DNA of 64,000 nt from Hathewaya proteolytica DSM 3090 (GTDB lineage: Bacteria; Bacillota; Clostridia; Clostridiales; Clostridiaceae): contig NZ_FRAD01000008.1 in the NCBI RefSeq assembly GCF_900142225.1, positions 62,001-126,000 of the forward strand, in the 5' to 3' direction. The notes beneath the pieces were generated by a model. That model worked only from the letters and a program-made list of their open reading frames with translations. It ran no database searches and had not been told where the DNA came from. Positions 46,608-54,885 of this stretch are shown here, in pieces; the stretch's first letter is position 1, and each line of letters starts with the position of its first letter. The position numbers were made by a program, and so were the translations under genes.

Positions 46608-46878
46608 GAAAGAATGAGGTGGATTTGAAAAAGTCTAAAATCTAATCAAATCAACAGGTTGGGTAGGTGGGAAGGTAAATTTCCTTAAAAATACCCAAAA
46701 GATATTTTTAAAAGAAATAATAGAATAGTTTTTTTTCAAGGAAAGCTCCCACCGAACCTAATTGAGTGAAATCAATAGGTTCAGAAAGAAACAATCAAAC
46801 AATCAAAACCCCACAATATCACCAAATAAAGATAGTGGATTAAATTTAATCAAATAAACTGAAAAGGAGAATGATGAA
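46608..46878. other. Candidate replication origin next to the helicase gene
   Basis: This 271-bp gene-free stretch holds nested inverted repeats: GGTGGGA near 46661 pairs with TCCCACC near 46750, and GAACCTA..TTGA near 46753 pairs with TCAA.TAGGTTC near 46773. It also has several AATCAAA motifs (46639, 46795, 46802, 46848) like iterons. Position next to the replication protein supports an origin; none of it is proven. Confidence 0.4.
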
Positions 46879-47505
46879 ATGGCAGTAGTAAAAAGGAGAC
46901 CAGTTCCAAAAACAACAGATAAAACAGAGGGAAAAAGTAGTGAAGTAATTACATGGAAACCAGAGGAGGAAGATCTGAACTCAAACGAACCAAGAGAAAG
47001 AAGACGATGTCCTAGAACAAGCGATTTAAAAACTAATCAAAATGAAGTAGAAGAAGGAGAGGGTATAGTAACAATGGATAATTTAGAACAAGAACAATGT
47101 AACCAAGAACAAAGTAATTACGAATTACATATGTTTCAACCATCAGTAAGTCAAACAACCAGTAGAGGTAACCTTAAGGCAGGAGCTATGTCAATTGTAA
47201 AGTCTAACTGTGGAAAAAGAATTACAATTTCTAAAGAAGTAATGGAAAAGTTAAATAATCCATCAAAGATTGTAATATCATTTTCAGATGAAAGCATAGC
47301 CATTGGAGAGTATTTGCCTAACAACAATAATCAGTTACATTTAAAGATGGTAGGAAAGAAAGCAATTATTTATTCTGCTGGTTTAGTAACTGAGATAGCA
47401 AAGAAATATCAATTAGATTTCAGTACTAGAACATCAATAACATTTACACAAGTTGGCTATGTAGAAAGCAATGGATATACTGTTGCAATAATAAAAATAA
47501 AATAA
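46879..47505 (+). CDS. Hypothetical protein
   Basis: A 208-residue protein with a basic, proline-rich and acidic low-complexity N-terminal half (residues 1-90) and a compact C-terminal part (KRITISKEVMEKLNNPSKIV onward) that looks like a small beta fold. Preceded by AAAAGGAG. Lies directly after the possible origin, so a DNA-binding or accessory replication role is possible; not recognised. Confidence 0.5.
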   Translation: MAVVKRRPVPKTTDKTEGKSSEVITWKPEEEDLNSNEPRERRRCPRTSDLKTNQNEVEEGEGIVTMDNLEQEQCNQEQSNYELHMFQPSVSQTTSRGNLKAGAMSIVKSNCGKRITISKEVMEKLNNPSKIVISFSDESIAIGEYLPNNNNQLHLKMVGKKAIIYSAGLVTEIAKKYQLDFSTRTSITFTQVGYVESNGYTVAIIKIK

Positions 47506-47527
47506 ATGATTTCAAGGAGGATGAAAC

Positions 47528-47629
47528 ATGGACAAGTCTAAGAGAGTAGAAGAAATAATGGAGATTTTATCACAGGTAATACTAGATACATTCAACAGGG
47601 AAAAGTCCCTGAAAATAAGTAGTTGTTAA
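47528..47629 (+). CDS. Small 33-residue protein
   Basis: MDKSKRVEEIMEILSQVILD... after AGGAGG at the correct distance; one amphipathic helix. It ends before a strong terminator. Too short for a domain call. Confidence 0.45.
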   Translation: MDKSKRVEEIMEILSQVILDTFNREKSLKISSC

Positions 47630-47640
47630 GTAAGGACATA

Positions 47641-47677
47641 AGCTTGATACTAACCAAAATATGATTAGTATCAAGCT
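47641..47677 (+). terminator. Intrinsic terminator
   Basis: A perfect 13-bp stem (AGCTTGATACTAA at 47641-47653; complement at 47665-47677). Confidence 0.7.
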
Positions 47678-47710
47678 AATAAAATAAATGATAAAAAGGA
47701 GAGATTAACA

Positions 47711-48244
47711 ATGGCAGTTATAAAAAAAGATGGAAGAAGTGTACAAATAGAACTAGGGTGTAAGAAATGCAAAGTAAAAAGTTATGAACCAAATGGAAGA
47801 AAGATTATTAAACAACAAGTATTTAACCAAGGATATGTAACCTTTGAACTTGAGGATGGAACATTGGTTGAACAATACGTGCTTATAACACCGTGGAATA
47901 GATACTTATTTTATAAGTTAATTAAGGCGATTAAGGGTGAGTTCAATATAAATGATGAGTGTGAAAACTTTCAATATGAAGAATTAATAGGTAAAGAGGT
48001 TGTTATAGAGCTAGAGGATGAACATAAGGATACTGGTACATACACTAATATTACTAATATCTATAATGTTGAAGATGGAGAAATTCTAATAATTGATGAC
48101 AATAAGAGAAAAGAGAAGAGGTTTTCAGAAATGGAGAAAAATAACCTAATAAATATGCAGTACATGACCAATAAGGTGAATGAAAATATCAATTATATTG
48201 ATACAGGTATTGAGGACATGGAGAATGAGGAGATTAACTTCTAA
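47711..48244 (+). CDS. Hypothetical protein
   Basis: A 177-residue protein, MAVIKKDGRSVQIELGCKKC at the start, with a CKKCK motif and an acidic C-terminus (GIEDMENEEINF) like that of single-strand DNA-binding or phage DUF669-type proteins. The acidic tail is only suggestive. Followed by a hairpin (ACACTTG at 48260-48266 with CAAGTGT at 48283-48289). Confidence 0.5.
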   Translation: MAVIKKDGRSVQIELGCKKCKVKSYEPNGRKIIKQQVFNQGYVTFELEDGTLVEQYVLITPWNRYLFYKLIKAIKGEFNINDECENFQYEELIGKEVVIELEDEHKDTGTYTNITNIYNVEDGEILIIDDNKRKEKRFSEMEKNNLINMQYMTNKVNENINYIDTGIEDMENEEINF

Positions 48245-48394
48245 GTAAGGGAATTTATTACACTTGGTATTAGAATAAATATCAAGTGTAATTATAAAAA
48301 ACTGAGATACATATAACTGTGAAGAGTATTTTACTAAATGACATGATAAGTATATATTATAAACCTGATGATAAATAAAATGGAGGAAATTAAA

Positions 48395-50059
48395 ATGTTA
48401 AGTATCAAAACAAGAGTTGCAATTTATTCAAGGGTAAGTACCATTGAACAGGCTGAAGAAGGTTATAGTATAGATGAACAAGAAAGATTGTTAATAGAGT
48501 GGTGTAGGAAGATGGACTATGAAGTCTATAAGTGTTATGCAGATAGGGGAATTAGTGGTAAAGATATTAAGAGTAGACCAGCATTAAAAGAGTTGTTAAG
48601 TGATGCAGAGGAAAAGAAATTTGATATGGTTTTATCATGGAAGATTAATCGTGTCAGTAGAAAACTTGAAGATGTATTAAAAATAGTTAATCTTCTTGAG
48701 AATAACAATATTTCTTTCAAATCTTATTCAGAACCATTTGAGACAGATACACCAGCAGGTAAAATGCAATTTCAAATGATGGCGTTAATAGGAGAATTCG
48801 AGAGAGGAACAATAGCTCAGAATGTAAAAATGGGCATGTGTGCAAAGGCTAGAACAGGAGAATGGTGTGGGGGGAAAGTATTGGGTTATGACTTAGTTCC
48901 ACTTGAAAAGCAAAAAGGAGATAAGAGAACAAAAACAATACTTACTATAAATGAAAGAGAAGCAGAATCAGTTAGATTGATATTCAATGAATACGCTGAT
49001 GGAAAAGGATACAAGGCTATTACTAATCAATTGAATAAGCTAGGTTATAAGACTAAGAAGAGGAATAGTTTTTCAGTGGGTTCAATAAGAGATATTCTAA
49101 CTAATCCAGTCTATATAGGAAAAATAAGATACAATGTAAGGCAGAATTGGAGTGAAAAGAGAAGGAGGAACATCAATGCTAATCCAATAATAACTGATGG
49201 AATACATGAACCTATAATAGATGAAAAGTTATGGGATAAAGTACAAGCAATAATGGAAAGTAAGAAAGGTAAGCCTTCAAGAATATATGATGGTGAATAT
49301 CCACTAACAGGAATATTAAGATGTCCTAAGTGTGGAGCGGGAATGGTAATATCAAGAACTACTAATAAGTTAGCTGATGGTACTAAGAAGAGAATAGCAT
49401 ATTACTGTTGTGGAAATTGGAAGAATAAAGGTACAAGTGTATGTAATTCTAATACAATAAGAGTAGATAAAGCTAATGAATATGTATTTAGTAAGTTATC
49501 AGAGTTACTTTCTAATGAAAAGATGGTAAAAACAATAGTTAATAATGTTAATAAGGAAAGAATTAGAAAGGTAAATCCAGCAAAGAAGGACTTATCAAAA
49601 ATAGATAATGAGCTAGAAAAATTAGATAAGAAAAGAGCTAAGTTATTTGAAGCTTATGAGGATGAGATAATAACTAAGGAAGAGTTTAAGTTAAGAAAAG
49701 AAGAACTAATGAAGAGAGTTAAGGTTTTAGAAGAAGAGAAAGCTCCACTACTAGTAACACTTTCAGATGATGTAAATGAGGAAGTACCATATGAACTTGT
49801 TAAAAGTATCTTAGAGAACTTTAGTAAAGTATTAACTGAAAGCTCAACAAGAGAGCAACAGAAGAAGTTATTACATATGATAATTTCTGAAATAACTATC
49901 AATGAACTAAGGGAGATTGATTCAATAAAGATTAAATTAGATGATAAATTAATAAATTATTTAAGCAAAGAAGAAGGAGTATCCATGAAGGGTACTCCTT
50001 CTTATTTTATGCTAAGAAATATTGGGATAAAGACATTGAATTTAGATATTGCTATATAG
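48395..50059 (+). CDS. Large serine recombinase (CcrC-like integrase/excisionase)
   Basis: A 554-residue recombinase. The N-terminal resolvase domain starts RVAIYSRVSTIEQ (catalytic Ser15) with DRGISG and GEFERG motifs; then the recombinase domain (residues ~190-290, NQLNKLGYKTKKRNSFSVGS), a zinc ribbon (CPKCGAGM ... CNSN), a coiled coil (residues ~395-455) and a C-terminal tail. Length and layout match CcrC (about 559 residues) of SCC elements, and the element is at rlmH as CcrC requires. I start at the ATG at 48395, preceded by GGAGG. The last ~105 bp recur three times downstream. A perfect 11-bp hairpin lies inside the 3' end. Confidence 0.9.
   Translation: MLSIKTRVAIYSRVSTIEQAEEGYSIDEQERLLIEWCRKMDYEVYKCYADRGISGKDIKSRPALKELLSDAEEKKFDMVLSWKINRVSRKLEDVLKIVNLLENNNISFKSYSEPFETDTPAGKMQFQMMALIGEFERGTIAQNVKMGMCAKARTGEWCGGKVLGYDLVPLEKQKGDKRTKTILTINEREAESVRLIFNEYADGKGYKAITNQLNKLGYKTKKRNSFSVGSIRDILTNPVYIGKIRYNVRQNWSEKRRRNINANPIITDGIHEPIIDEKLWDKVQAIMESKKGKPSRIYDGEYPLTGILRCPKCGAGMVISRTTNKLADGTKKRIAYYCCGNWKNKGTSVCNSNTIRVDKANEYVFSKLSELLSNEKMVKTIVNNVNKERIRKVNPAKKDLSKIDNELEKLDKKRAKLFEAYEDEIITKEEFKLRKEELMKRVKVLEEEKAPLLVTLSDDVNEEVPYELVKSILENFSKVLTESSTREQQKKLLHMIISEITINELREIDSIKIKLDDKLINYLSKEEGVSMKGTPSYFMLRNIGIKTLNLDIAI
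49971..50003 (+). repeat. Hairpin within the 3' end of the recombinase gene
   Basis: AAGAAGGAGTA at 49971-49981 is complementary to TACTCCTTCTT at 49993-50003 (11 bp, 11-base loop). The same hairpin, with wobble pairs, is present in the copies at 50795-50911 and 51625-51831 and partly in the copy at 53834-54006. Confidence 0.75.
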
Positions 50060-50231
50060 ATATCACCAGAATGTAATATTGAGATTGTTATTAGATGAAA
50101 TTATAATATATAGTATATAGAGTTAATTTATATATAAGAGTATATCATAGTATGAAAATTGAATATTATAGTAGAATTAGTTGTATATAAATTTAATGAT
50201 ATAAATATATAATTTTACAGGGAGAGCCTCA

Positions 50232-50744
50232 ATGAGAAAAGAAAACATGAATTTAGGAAGAACTACATATGTTAACAATGGTATAGATATGGCAAATATT
50301 TTCTTTAATATTTCTCAAGAAGATGAGAAGACATCCAAAATTTTATATGAAAAAGGATATTATAATCAATCTGTTTATTTTTGTATACAATCTATGGAAA
50401 AGTATGTGAAGTTTTTTATTTGTAAAAAAGTTGATATATCAAATAAATATTTTGCAAATAAAATAAGAGAAACAGGACATTCAATAGATAGTTCAATAGA
50501 TTTTCTTATAGAAATTATAGCTGGTAATGATAATTTACTAAGAGAGCAAATCAGTAATCAAATTAAAAATCAAATATTGCATGGAGTAAAGCTTTCAAGA
50601 TTGTATAATGCAGTTAGATATCCTTTTTACAGTGAATATAATAAAAGCTATAAAATTTTAAAAATGTCACTAATAGATTGTAAAGAGATGTATATGATGT
50701 TTGAAGCACTTAAAAAAATGTTACAAGATTTAGGGAGAATTTAA
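50232..50744 (+). CDS. HEPN-domain protein
   Basis: A 170-residue all-helical protein with YNQSVYFCIQSMEKYVKFFI near residue 52 and LYNAVRYPFYSEYN near residue 135, typical of HEPN domains. R-x-x-x-H in KIRETGHSI could be the catalytic pair of HEPN ribonucleases, though not the standard spacing. Cargo of the element. No partner nucleotidyltransferase (MNT) lies beside it. The module is closed by a recombinase 3'-end copy. A toxin or RNase role in defence is inferred from family only. Confidence 0.65.
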   Translation: MRKENMNLGRTTYVNNGIDMANIFFNISQEDEKTSKILYEKGYYNQSVYFCIQSMEKYVKFFICKKVDISNKYFANKIRETGHSIDSSIDFLIEIIAGNDNLLREQISNQIKNQILHGVKLSRLYNAVRYPFYSEYNKSYKILKMSLIDCKEMYMMFEALKKMLQDLGRI

Positions 50745-50794
50745 ATATATATTTTTTATGTTAAAAATATTAGTATAAAGAATTTTAATTTAAA

Positions 50795-50911
50795 TAAAAC
50801 TTAATAAATTATTTAAGCAATGAAGAAGGAGTATCTATGAAGGGTATTCCTTCTTCATTTATGTTAAGAAATATTGGAATAAATACATTGAATTTAGATA
50901 TTGCTATATAA
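50795..50911 (+). repeat. First extra copy of the recombinase 3' end
   Basis: The bases from about 50800 to the TAA at 50909-50911 match the last ~105 bases of the recombinase gene; translated in frame it reads LSNEEGVSMKGIPSSFMLRN and ends NLDIAI like the gene. Only the 3' end is copied, not the rest of the gene. Confidence 0.8.
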
Positions 50912-51001
50912 CAATAAAAAATAAAATGAAAAAATATTGAGGATAGTATATAAGAAGGTATATTATTTTAGTATAAAGAATTTATTGGAGGTAATAAGCC
51001 T

Positions 51002-51529
51002 ATGACATTAGAAATTAATTTTAAAAAATATATAGAGGAGATTGAATTAATAGATGCTCAAAATCGTGTTGAGTGTGATTTATATTCAATAATTGCATAT
51101 ATTATTAGGGCCAGTAAACAAGGTGTGAATATTTCTTTAAGAGATGTTTCTACAAGGCGAGGAACTGAATTTTCTAAAAGGTTTATAGGTGATTCGAGAT
51201 TTCCAGACTTTGTAATAAGAGCAAGAGAGATGAGTAATGACGCGAAAGTTCTTGGAGCAATGGAGGTAAAATATGTAACTGAAGATTTAGATTTGGAAAA
51301 ACATTTAGAGCAGTTAAGTGGGAATATTAACTCATATAAGCAAGTAATTTATACAAATGGACTTGTATGGAGATTTTATAAGTTAGATAAATATAAAAAA
51401 GATGAACAACCTGTATGGGAATTTAGACTTGCAGAGGAGAGGAAAGGCAGAATTGAATGGGGAGGTGGTGATGAATGGAATAAATTATTAAAAAAATTAG
51501 ATGATATAGATTGGATAGGACAAAAGTAA
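51002..51529 (+). CDS. PD-(D/E)XK nuclease-like protein
   Basis: A 175-residue protein with FPDFVIRA followed by LGAMEVKYVTEDL: the Asp and the E-x-K spacing of PD-(D/E)XK nucleases (near residues 67 and 84). The context resembles the N-terminal part of type I restriction HsdR subunits, but it stands alone. GGAGGT lies 8 bases before the ATG. It is bounded on both sides by copies of the recombinase 3' end. Confidence 0.6.
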   Translation: MTLEINFKKYIEEIELIDAQNRVECDLYSIIAYIIRASKQGVNISLRDVSTRRGTEFSKRFIGDSRFPDFVIRAREMSNDAKVLGAMEVKYVTEDLDLEKHLEQLSGNINSYKQVIYTNGLVWRFYKLDKYKKDEQPVWEFRLAEERKGRIEWGGGDEWNKLLKKLDDIDWIGQK

Positions 51530-51624
51530 TTTATAAATATTAAATTTAAGTTTAAATAATAGATAAATATTATAAGAATTCATAAAGAGCATAAGAAAGA
51601 ATTCTAGGGAAGTATTGGAATAAA

Positions 51625-51831
51625 GTGCAACAAAAGAAATTGGTTCATATGATATTATCAGAAATAAGAATAAATGAAGTAAGAGAAATAGATTTAATAA
51701 AACTAAAAATAAATGATAGTCTAGTAGATTATCTAAGTAAGGAAGAAGGAGTATCTATAAAGGGTACTCTTTCTTCTTTTATGTTGAGAAATCTTGATAT
51801 AAATACATTAAACTTAGATATTGCTATATAA
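51625..51831 (+). pseudogene. Second extra copy of the recombinase 3' end (69 codons)
   Basis: Encodes QQKKLVHMILSEIRINEVRE and ends NTLNLDIAI; the recombinase has QQKKLLHMIISEITINELRE and the same ending. It is the longest of the three copies, about 70% identical in protein. It lacks all domains but the tail, so it cannot be active. Confidence 0.9.
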
Positions 51832-51918
51832 ATTTTATGTAATATGTTGGGAAGCTAGATATAAATGTCAATACTATACATATAAGATTTAGCAGTATCT
51901 ATAGGAGGTATTTATAAT

Positions 51919-53076
51919 ATGTTAATAGTATTGGAAAGAGAAAAATTATATGAAGAAATTTGGAATATCAAGATGAAGGATTTAGCCAAATCTTATGGTA
52001 TTTCAGAAGTAAGTTTAAGAAAATATTGTAGGCAGTTAAATGTCCCATTTCCTCAAAGTGGTTATTGGACAAAAGTTAGAAATGGAAGTAATCCTAAAAG
52101 AATAGCATTACCTAATTTTAATGGCGATAATAAGATAGTTATACAAAGATACGAATACAACAAAAAAACTACTTATAATAAAGATGACAGATTAAAACAT
52201 ATGGAAGAAGATGAAAAAAATAAAGTATTAGAATTTCGTAATAATATAAAAGTTACTGAAAAATTATATAAACCACATCCATTGCTTAAGGAAATCAAGT
52301 TCTATAGTGATAATAGAGATATGCTAAGAGATGGTAGAGCTAAGAATATAGATTTAAAAGTATCAAATGAATTAAGAAGCAGAGCTATTAGGCTAATGAA
52401 TACAATTTTGAAAAATCTAGAAGCGTTAGGATTTCAGATAAAAAGTAAAGATAAAGATACTAGGGTATGTATAGGAAAAGAAGAAGTTAAAATTGGTTTA
52501 AAGGAAAAGCTTGTTAGGGTTGAACATATAAAAACTGATAAAGATTCTTATTGGAGCCCAGCATATGACTATAAGTACTCTGGAGAATTAACATTATTTA
52601 TTGATGATTATGAAGCTCCAAGGAAAAATTGGAGAGATTTAAGCAATAGAAAGTTAGAAGAAATGATAGGTGATTTTATAATTACGGTTATTGATACTGC
52701 TGAAATTATTAGAGTTAAGAAGGAAAAGAGAGCAAGAGAAGATGAAATAAGAAAGCAACAAGAGATTGAAAAAAGAAAACTAAAGAAGAGACAAGAGTAT
52801 GATATGAAAAAAATAGATGAATTAAAAGTATGTGCTGAAAATTATATGGTATCAATTAAAATGGAAGAATATATAAGTGAATTAGAAAAAGAGATAACCA
52901 ATATTATAGACAATGAAAAAAGAGATAAGATTTGTAGCTATATAAAATGGGCAAGAGAGAAAATAGATTGGCTAAATCCAATTAATCAGAAATATGATGA
53001 GTTGCTTGGTAAAAAATATAATGATGATTTGTATGATGTTAAATTTCAAGATGGTGGTGATGAGTGTTGGTGGTAA
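51919..53076 (+). CDS. Protein with N-terminal helix-turn-helix, unknown function
   Basis: A 385-residue protein. The start LYEEIWNIKMKDLAKSYGIS followed by LRKYCRQLNVPFPQSGYWTK is a known N-terminal helix-turn-helix pattern found in many element-borne proteins of unknown role. The C-terminal third is a strongly charged coiled coil (residues ~255-350). AGGAGGT precedes the start. It probably forms a module with the next gene 41 bp later. Confidence 0.6.
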   Translation: MLIVLEREKLYEEIWNIKMKDLAKSYGISEVSLRKYCRQLNVPFPQSGYWTKVRNGSNPKRIALPNFNGDNKIVIQRYEYNKKTTYNKDDRLKHMEEDEKNKVLEFRNNIKVTEKLYKPHPLLKEIKFYSDNRDMLRDGRAKNIDLKVSNELRSRAIRLMNTILKNLEALGFQIKSKDKDTRVCIGKEEVKIGLKEKLVRVEHIKTDKDSYWSPAYDYKYSGELTLFIDDYEAPRKNWRDLSNRKLEEMIGDFIITVIDTAEIIRVKKEKRAREDEIRKQQEIEKRKLKKRQEYDMKKIDELKVCAENYMVSIKMEEYISELEKEITNIIDNEKRDKICSYIKWAREKIDWLNPINQKYDELLGKKYNDDLYDVKFQDGGDECWW

Positions 53077-53117
53077 TGTATTTTTAATATTTATTAATGC
53101 CTTAGGAGGTTAAATTC

Positions 53118-53804
53118 ATGGAATTAAGTATAGAAAATATTCATATTTTTGATGAAAGAGTATCACAAAAGTTTAGGGGTTTTATAGAGTTACGTAAAGA
53201 TGAGTTTAATATAGATAAAAGTTATAAGTTTAAAATTATTTATAATGCAGAATCTGTATTAAATGATGAAGATTTTAATTTTGAGCATTCAATATATAAA
53301 AATGTAACTTTAAAGTTTAAAAATGATAATAAAAAAAGTACTGCTTTAAGTATGCAATTAGAAAAGTGTAGAGATATATTAAAAGAGTATAATATTGAAT
53401 GCTACAGACTATCAATAGAAGGAGATTGCATAGATGAAAATAATGTAACGTTCATTTTAGAAGAAGATAATAGTGAACCTTCATATTTTGGACGTGGAAA
53501 GAAGAAGAAGAGAAGTACAGTAGTAATGATAATGCCTAATAAGGAGTTTACAACAGAAACAATATCTAAATTTTATAATGAAAGAATGAGTGAAATATTT
53601 AATAAATTTTATGAGTGTATTAATATGGATAGCGAAATCATGTGTAAGATTTTAGAGGTTGAGTATAAAGATGATATAAATTATATCTATAGAGAGTTTT
53701 GTGAACAATATCATGATTGGTGGTTCGCTAATGAAAATAAGAGCAATGAATTAAGAGATAGATTATTAAATAAAACTAAGTTAGTATTAGGAATAGAGGA
53801 TTAA
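53118..53804 (+). CDS. Hypothetical protein, partner of the preceding gene
   Basis: A 228-residue acidic protein, beta-rich in the first half, helical at the end, with a basic patch GRGKKKKRST near residue 134. AGGAGG precedes it. No family recognised. It is the last gene before the third copy of the recombinase 3' end. Confidence 0.55.
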   Translation: MELSIENIHIFDERVSQKFRGFIELRKDEFNIDKSYKFKIIYNAESVLNDEDFNFEHSIYKNVTLKFKNDNKKSTALSMQLEKCRDILKEYNIECYRLSIEGDCIDENNVTFILEEDNSEPSYFGRGKKKKRSTVVMIMPNKEFTTETISKFYNERMSEIFNKFYECINMDSEIMCKILEVEYKDDINYIYREFCEQYHDWWFANENKSNELRDRLLNKTKLVLGIED

Positions 53805-53833
53805 TAAAGAGAAAGTCCACGATTATTAATGAT

Positions 53834-54006
53834 ACTAAGATTACAGTAAATGAGCTAAGAGAAGTGGAAGAATAAGACTAAAAATAAATTATAGGTTAGT
53901 AAAATATTTAAAGTAAAGGAGGAGGAGTATCTATTAAGGGTACCCTTCTTCTTTTATGTTAAGAAAAATTTGAACAAATACGTTGAATTTAGATATTGAT
54001 ATATAA
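53834..54006 (+). pseudogene. Third, decayed copy of the recombinase 3' end
   Basis: Still recognisable by ITVNELRE, the GGAGTATCTATTAAGGGTA block and the TTGAATTTAGATATTG end, but with frame shifts and a stop. Order of decay suggests that it is the oldest of the copies. Confidence 0.75.
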
Positions 54007-54121
54007 ATATATTAGATTTAATTGGTAATAATGATTAATTATAAAATAATAAATGGAAAGTTACTTGACAAAACCAATAAAAATAGTAAAATTAGATTAT
54101 GGAATTTATGGAGGTGAGAAA

Positions 54122-54853
54122 ATGTCTAATGATTTAATCATTGATATGAAGGAAGAAGATAAAAAAGTAATAGTTCAAGCATTACAAAATGGATTGGAAA
54201 GATTTAATGAGCATATGGGCAATACTAGAACTGTAACTAATATGGGATATACGGGTACTAAGTGGGACATGATAAATACAGAGTGCCGAGACGCATTGCC
54301 AGAAAAGAAATATGATGTAGTGGTTTGTAAAAGGGGTGTTTGGCAATTAATATTAATGTATGATAAAGATACTAAGACATTATATACTTTAATGAAAGAA
54401 AAAAGATATGAAGAGGTATGTAAAACAGTAAAAAGCAATAAAGTACATTATTTAGAAGCGATAGCAACTGTAAATAAAGGATTGGTAGAAGAAAGGCAAG
54501 AACAAATAGCTTTCTTCGAAGGATTTAATGAATTGAAAGTTGAGAAGATGCAAAATACAGTAGAACAGCTATTAAATAAGATTGATGGTGAAGTCAAAAA
54601 GCATGTATTAATTACATTTACAGATAAAAGCTTAGAATTATGTTCAATTTCAGCTTTAATTGTCACACCTTCGTTACAAATATTATGTAAGGAAGATTGG
54701 ACAGAATACATTGAACCTAAATATAGTCTTGATGTAAGTACTATAGATATATATAGTGAAGATGAAGAAATTGAGCTAGGACTTAAAGTTACAAAAGAAA
54801 ATATTGATAATATGAGAATAAAGAGAAATAGAGAAAAGAGAAATAGAAATTAG
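54122..54853 (+). CDS. Hypothetical protein
   Basis: A 243-residue protein starting MSNDLIIDMKEEDKK at 54122, with GGAGGTGAG upstream; an earlier ATG at 54053 lacks a ribosome-binding site. Residues ~50-75 (KKYDVVVCKRGVWQLILMYD) and the charged C-terminus give no known family. It precedes an XRE/ImmA gene by 32 bp and is probably co-transcribed with it. Several DUF5986-type proteins pair in this way, but this is uncertain. Confidence 0.5.
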   Translation: MSNDLIIDMKEEDKKVIVQALQNGLERFNEHMGNTRTVTNMGYTGTKWDMINTECRDALPEKKYDVVVCKRGVWQLILMYDKDTKTLYTLMKEKRYEEVCKTVKSNKVHYLEAIATVNKGLVEERQEQIAFFEGFNELKVEKMQNTVEQLLNKIDGEVKKHVLITFTDKSLELCSISALIVTPSLQILCKEDWTEYIEPKYSLDVSTIDIYSEDEEIELGLKVTKENIDNMRIKRNREKRNRN

Positions 54854-54885
54854 TAACCAGATAGTTTCTCTTTGGAGGAATAGCT

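Noticed and set aside
50795..54006. Regular direct repeats suggested a CRISPR array or an integron cassette array
   Set aside because: Spacers are whole genes of unequal length, repeats are about 105-200 bp and code for the recombinase tail, and there is no cas gene or tyrosine integron integrase. They are copies of the serine recombinase 3' end.
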